Positions 18,300-22,738 of a DNA stretch of 22,738 bases are shown piece by piece. The DNA is from Rhizophagus sp. LPA8_4_AMF. Lineage: Eukaryota > Glomeromycota > Glomeromycetes > Glomerales > Glomeraceae. The stretch is from assembly GCA_021464525.1 (NCBI GenBank), contig JADRCO010001080.1:1-22738 (forward strand), given 5' to 3'. The position numbers and the translations under genes were made by a program. The stretch's first letter is position 1, and every line of letters starts with the position of its first letter. Below the pieces are notes generated by a model. The model saw only the letters and a program-made list of their open reading frames with translations, searched no databases and was not told where the DNA came from.

Positions 18300-21200
18300 A
18301 ATAAAATAGTATCCCTGTGAGGATATTACTAAATATAAATATGGTAACGAATTATTTAATGACTAAATATATTTGGCCAAGGATAAAGTTTAAGTGTTCA
18401 AAAATGCCCCTATGAACTGCAAAATTATGCTCTTATCATATATGTATGAAGAAAATTTAAGAATGGGTTATCTTATAAAATTTATATATTACTTAATTAT
18501 TTACGTTAAAATATATGAATTGACCATTTAAATTTGCATTTCATTTGTATTTTTTTTTTAAGCCACTAAATCACCATTAAATCACCATTCCATGTTTTAT
18601 CAATCTTGTATAATGTCTTTATTACGGCGTATAAACACGAAAGTTAAGGAATCACTTAACATGATTGCACTAATAACGCCAACAAAATTATTTCTTGGCT
18701 TATTCTAAAAGGTTTGCGTATGCATTACAAAAAGGGGGGTTATTTTATTTTACAACTAATTGATGATTCAAACTATAAATAACTAATTATCTTTATTATC
18801 GTAATGTGATCTTATTATGTTACATGTAATTTTTTTATTGGTAAAAGTAAAAAATCCGGAATTCCAGAAAGCTGAACTACATATCTGTAGATATATAAAA
18901 ATATGCTATTTGGCTATGTAAACTTCCAGAAGTAACACTACCGGGTGCCCCAAAATTGAATTTATTTTATATTTTTGGATTAATAAATATATATATATAT
19001 ATAACTTTATATCATCAACTTGACTGGATTATGCATATTTCTTTTTATTAAAAACTGAACATGTTCACAAACTCAACAAAATGAAGTAAAATTGTTTTTT
19101 TTTTCATAGTGAAACGTGCAACAATTTTTCGGTCAACTATCTATACTATAAAATGTACACACTATGTAATATGTATACTCCCTAAATGCACAGTAGCAAA
19201 GCTTATATGATCTCTAAATAAATGTTCTTTATAAATGCACACTTCTAAATGCATATCCAGTGACATGATCTCTTATATTGTAACACATCATTATACTAAA
19301 TCGATGTATATTGAAGATTTTTGACAATCAATTGCTCTCCGCATTGGTCAATCATCAAGACGCCAACGGCAAAGCAAATAGTCTTCCAAGGCTAAATTCA
19401 AAAGCCATTAAAAACTCTCCAACCAGAAGATTACAGATTTTGTAAATATATTTATGTAAACAATGTCGCGTGTCATCATGCAGTAAAATGAATCCTTAAT
19501 TAAAAATTCACACATGAATTTGAGCACTAGTAGATTTTCACACGGAAAACTTTTTTATTATTTTGAGTATATTCGGAAATATATTTATGAGGAGGGGGCT
19601 TGGACAATTACTTCATACAGAAATTAATAAGTAATTTCAAAGCTTATTTTCGTTGAATTTATATTAGTGAAATTGTATTAGGAAATAAAATTTTTACGCC
19701 TAAACCTAAAGTTTTTATTTGCCAAATAACTTAATTATTTATAAACTGTAATTATTCTCATTGATTGAATAACATCAGGAAATTTATTTTGACATGATTA
19801 GTTTTGTCATTTGAAATTTGTTTCCAAAGTTCACTGCTAAACTAATTTTGGTAACTCAATATTTACTTATTAATATATTTACAATGGTTATTATAGAAAT
19901 TTATACAAAATGCCATTTTTATTTAATTTATTTGTTAAAGAGACGTACGTGTACTTCATTTTATTAAAGAAAATGAGATATTAGATATATTAAGATGTTT
20001 ATAACTTGACTATTTCCATCGAGCAAGATCATCATATTACCAAAAAACTTCTTATTTGTGGAGTAAATAGCCAAACTAAAAAGATCTCAAAAATGAAGTT
20101 TAAAAAAAGAATTATTTTATAACTTATTATATATTACAAAAGAAAAGTACCACAATTTGTACCATGAACAATAATAGGGTTGCAGATGCAGCTGTGCCAC
20201 ATGTCCATACAGGGGTTTATGAAGACAAACGCAAGTCACAGTTATTCTAAGAGGTTTTATAATTCGTTCATTGTGAAAGTATTTACGTTTTCCTTGTCAA
20301 GCCTTAAGACTTTTCTCTTTTTTTTTTTGTTTGATGGTTAAGGATGGTTAAGTGAGAAATTGGAGGTGTCGTACAGTAGTTTGATCGGCTATATATTTGT
20401 TGGTGTTTAAATGATCTTAATTGAATGTTCAAATTTATGACAAAGCCATATGTATTTATTTCTTTTTTGCAACATTGTCTAATACATAAATCTTGGTTAT
20501 AAGTCTAAATAATGTTGGAAATGTTTTACTATCCAAACTATGTCAAGACATTCCTGGTAGAAACTTTACTGCTATATGTATTGTTCATATGTACATTATA
20601 TTACATACACACTAAACAAGCATTGTGGAATAATTATTTAAAAGAATTAAAAATCAACTATAAAATATTAATCAACTAGAAAATATAAATCATTTATTTT
20701 ATTATAATACTTTTGCAATTAATTTGACATGCACCTCTTTGATACATCTTTTGCTTCAAATTTGTTATTTCACCAAATTTTAATTTTTATGTACATAAAA
20801 CCTTAGTTTTCAATATTATCAAAGAATATTATAAAAAGAGAATAATAATATTATAGTAATAAGAAAATGTTAAATAAGTAAATCCAAATATTAATAGTTG
20901 TTACTTTTTTTAACAAATATTTTATATATATATATTTTTTTATTTGTATTTTAATATATTTAAATAATTTAATATTAAAATTATTTACTTTCTTATATTA
21001 TCTATTATTTATTTATCAATTAAAAATATATTAAAATTAATATATGATATATATATAATTTTTCTTACAATTTAATTTATTTTATATTTTTATATTTTTT
21101 TTATATATATTAATTTTTTTTAAGTAAATATAAAATTTAGAGTAATTTTAATACTTACCAAAGTAAAATTCTTCTCAGGTAAAATTTACCAGGAGTTATT

Positions 21201-22050
21201 TTTATTATATTATATATTTATCATATTAACATTTAAATTTTTCAGTTTAAAAAAAAAACTAAAAATATTTGAAAATAAAATTTTTACAATTTTTAATATA
21301 ATATTATACAAAATAAATGAATAAAATCATTTAAAAATTAGTTTGCATCATATTATGTAAATTAAAATAAAATTTATTTTTAATGAATTTACCATAAAAT
21401 ATTAAAAAATTTAATGTAAATTAAGAGTATTACTAAATTTCACCAGTAGTGATATTACTACTGGTAATTGTTATCAACTTATCATTTAATTTTTGGCCAA
21501 AAATTATAATTTAGTTAAAGTTTAAAATGCTGGTTTATAATTTTAATTAAAGTTAAAAATACAATTTTAATTTAAATAATAAATATTTATTTATTATTAA
21601 CTATGACAAAATTTTGAAATTTTTGTTAAAAAAAAATTTTTACTAAAGTAAAAAAATTAAAAAAAATCAAAATTTTGCATTTTTCTTAAAAATTACTGAA
21701 AAACAGCTTTTTTAACTTTAAATAAATCACTTTTTTTTATAGATTTACTGTACATATAAAATAACTGTTTAATATATGTAATTAATTATTTAATTTAATA
21801 TTAATCTTATAAAATTTAAAAAATCAGACTGGTAAAAATTACTAATAGTGATATTTTGATATTCTTGTAAATTAAAGTAAAATTTATCTTTATTAAAATT
21901 TATAAAATTAAAATATTTTTTTATTTATATATAGGTGAATTTATTCCTTACTTTGGGTGAAAAATATTATTACTCACCCTTATTATGTGATATATGGGCA
22001 GATTTTTAGAATAACTTTATTAGTCTTTTGCAGATCAAATTAATATATAT
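18300..22050. other. Gene-poor AT-rich spacer
   Basis: No gene is supported. 18571-18592 carries TAAATCACCAT twice. 19160-19255 repeats TAAATGCA. 19284-19443 is a 52-codon ATG-less frame (ALVNHQDANGKANSLPRLNS), and 20168-20341 a 57-codon frame from a GC-richer patch. 20333-20352 duplicates GATGGTTAAG. From 20640 to 21960 the sequence is nearly pure A/T with ACCAGTA/TGGTAAA-type short inverted repeats. GGGTGA/TCACCC arms (21955-21979) form a small hairpin. Confidence 0.4.
21442..21465. repeat. 24 bp near-perfect palindrome
   Basis: ACCAGTAGT and ACTACTGGT are exact reverse complements around GATATT, with one mismatched pair inside. Related fragments are GGTAAAATTTACC at 21179-21191 and ACTGGTAAAAATTACTAATAGTGATATT-like sequence starting near 21829. 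Confidence 0.75.
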
Positions 22051-22056
22051 TATATA

Positions 22057-22210
22057 AGGTCTTTGCAATAGAAAGGGATGAAACTCAGAAAAAAATAAAA
22101 AATAAGTTGATATAAAATCTGAATAAATTATAATATTTGAAATATTTTTGTCATATGAATGTAAAATTAATTTTTTTTGAAGTTTCGTTATTTTCTATTG
22201 CAAAGCTCTC
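22057..22210. mobile_element. 154 bp inverted-repeat element (MITE-like)
   Basis: The left end (22056-22085) and the reverse complement of the right end (22181-22210) match at 23 of 30 positions. They share an identical core CTTTGCAATAGAAA and an inner GAAACT. ATATA flanks both sides (22052-22056 and 22211-22215), a possible target duplication, although in this AT-rich setting it could be chance. The interior is A/T-rich and non-coding. The superfamily is uncertain; it differs from the MITE at 9341. Confidence 0.65.
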
Positions 22211-22371
22211 ATATAATCAACATATTCTCTAAATTATTAACTTATCTTGATAATATTTTAAAATTATATTAAAAATACTTTTTACATAGTTAATCATACT
22301 AATTTTAAGACATATATTAAATTTATACATTTAGGATGTTATAATTAATTTTGGATTTGGGATTTACCTAA

Positions 22372-22512
22372 AGTATTTTGGGTGGCATTTATAACACTAC
22401 CATTTTTAATATAAATACAAATGAACAAGTTTATACTAATACTACTAATGTTACTGGTGAGACTGACAGCTTATCAAATTTAGTGGCAGCTATAGGTATC
22501 CTTACTATTTGA
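22372..22512 (+). CDS. ATG-less terminal-exon-like open frame
   Basis: Not recognised. After CCTAAAG (AG at 22372-22373) the frame reads ILGGIYNTTIFNINTNEQVY, then TNTTNVTGETDSLSNLV and AAIGILTI, stopping at TGA 22510-22512. The threonine/asparagine/serine-rich composition with GC-containing codons stands out from the preceding 1.5 kb. There is no in-frame ATG, so it would need an upstream exon. Its first bases (GGGTGGCAT) belong to the motif shared with 6926-6934, so it may instead be the inside of a repeat element. Confidence 0.2.
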   Translation, partial: SILGGIYNTTIFNINTNEQVYTNTTNVTGETDSLSNLVAAIGILTI

Positions 22513-22539
22513 AACATGTCAGGTTTTGAATTCACAATA

Positions 22540-22670
22540 GGGCTAGGATTAGGGTTAGGGATTAAAGTTAGGGTTAGCGTTAGTTCAGGTTAGATTAGGA
22601 TTAGTTAGGATTAGATTAGGGTTAGGGTTAGGGTTAGTGTTAGGGTTTAGGATTAGGATTTAGGATTAGA
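22540..22670 (+). repeat. Degenerate TTAGGG telomeric-type repeat tract
   Basis: About 130 bp of TTAGGG and variants (TTAGGA, TTAGCG, TTAGTG, TTTAGGA, TTAGATTAGG), with roughly seven perfect hexamers. TTAGGG reads left to right, as at a right-hand chromosome end, but the tract decays and is followed by 68 bp of other sequence. It is therefore interstitial or subtelomeric, not the terminal array itself. TTAGGG is the telomeric unit of most filamentous and early-diverging fungi. Confidence 0.85.
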
Positions 22671-22676
22671 ATTTCA

Positions 22677-22697
22677 TATACTGAACAGTTCAGTATA
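22677..22697. repeat. 21 bp palindrome next to the telomeric tract
   Basis: TATACTGAAC-A-GTTCAGTATA has perfect 10 bp arms around a single base. It lies 7 bp after the last TTAGGA-like unit. Function unknown. Confidence 0.8.
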
Positions 22698-22738
22698 AAA
22701 TATTATCCAATAAAATTGCAAACACGTGACCATTTCAA

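Noticed and set aside
20168-20341. 57-codon plus-strand frame with HMSIQGFMKTNASHSYS
   Set aside because: Other frames across the same patch are also open (for example MNNNRVADAAVPHVHTG), so none is favoured.

Overview
The window is extremely AT-rich eukaryotic DNA (about 80% A+T by eye) with dozens of long poly(A)/poly(T) runs and no open frame longer than about 100 codons. Three signs point to a fungus, most likely an arbuscular mycorrhizal fungus of the Glomeromycotina (Rhizophagus-like): the base composition, TTAGGG-type telomeric repeats at the right end, and fragments of a protein-kinase N-terminus (motifs SGNEKIDDFIQETQL and EWIPYNQFNKIKAIGKNG) that resemble the very large kinase family of these fungi. 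The species call is inference from remembered family features, not from a search.

Layout. 1-290 is almost pure A/T with nearly no G. 291-6900 is low-complexity, gene-poor DNA with short palindromes, small tandem duplications and two weak exon-like islands on the minus strand (2697-2830 and 5059-5136). 6987-9941 is the main feature: a head-to-tail array of about 420-440 bp units. Each unit carries a broken copy of one kinase exon followed by AT-rich, intron-like sequence ending in a 3' splice-site-like TTTTAG. One unit holds a nested 156 bp foldback element flanked by TA (9341-9496), and another holds a 64 bp insert flanked by CATTA. 10325-10480 is an array of an 8 bp unit (GGTAACTA/GGTGACTC) and 10620-10676 a 10 bp unit (CATCGATTAA-like).

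10690-17300 is gene-poor A/T-rich DNA. 17332-17755 has conflicting splice and coding signals on both strands, and 18042-18278 is a patch open on both strands. 18300-22050 is again AT-rich spacer, with a 24 bp palindrome at 21442. 22057-22210 is a second inverted-repeat element. 22372-22512 is an ATG-less open frame, and 22540-22670 is a degenerate TTAGGG tract oriented as if a chromosome end lies to the right.

I see no complete gene, no tRNA or rRNA, no CRISPR and no recognisable LTR element. The frequency of long open frames is about what chance gives at this composition, so single-exon ORF calls here should be distrusted. The strongest biology is the kinase-exon array and what its shared defects say about the order of decay and amplification.
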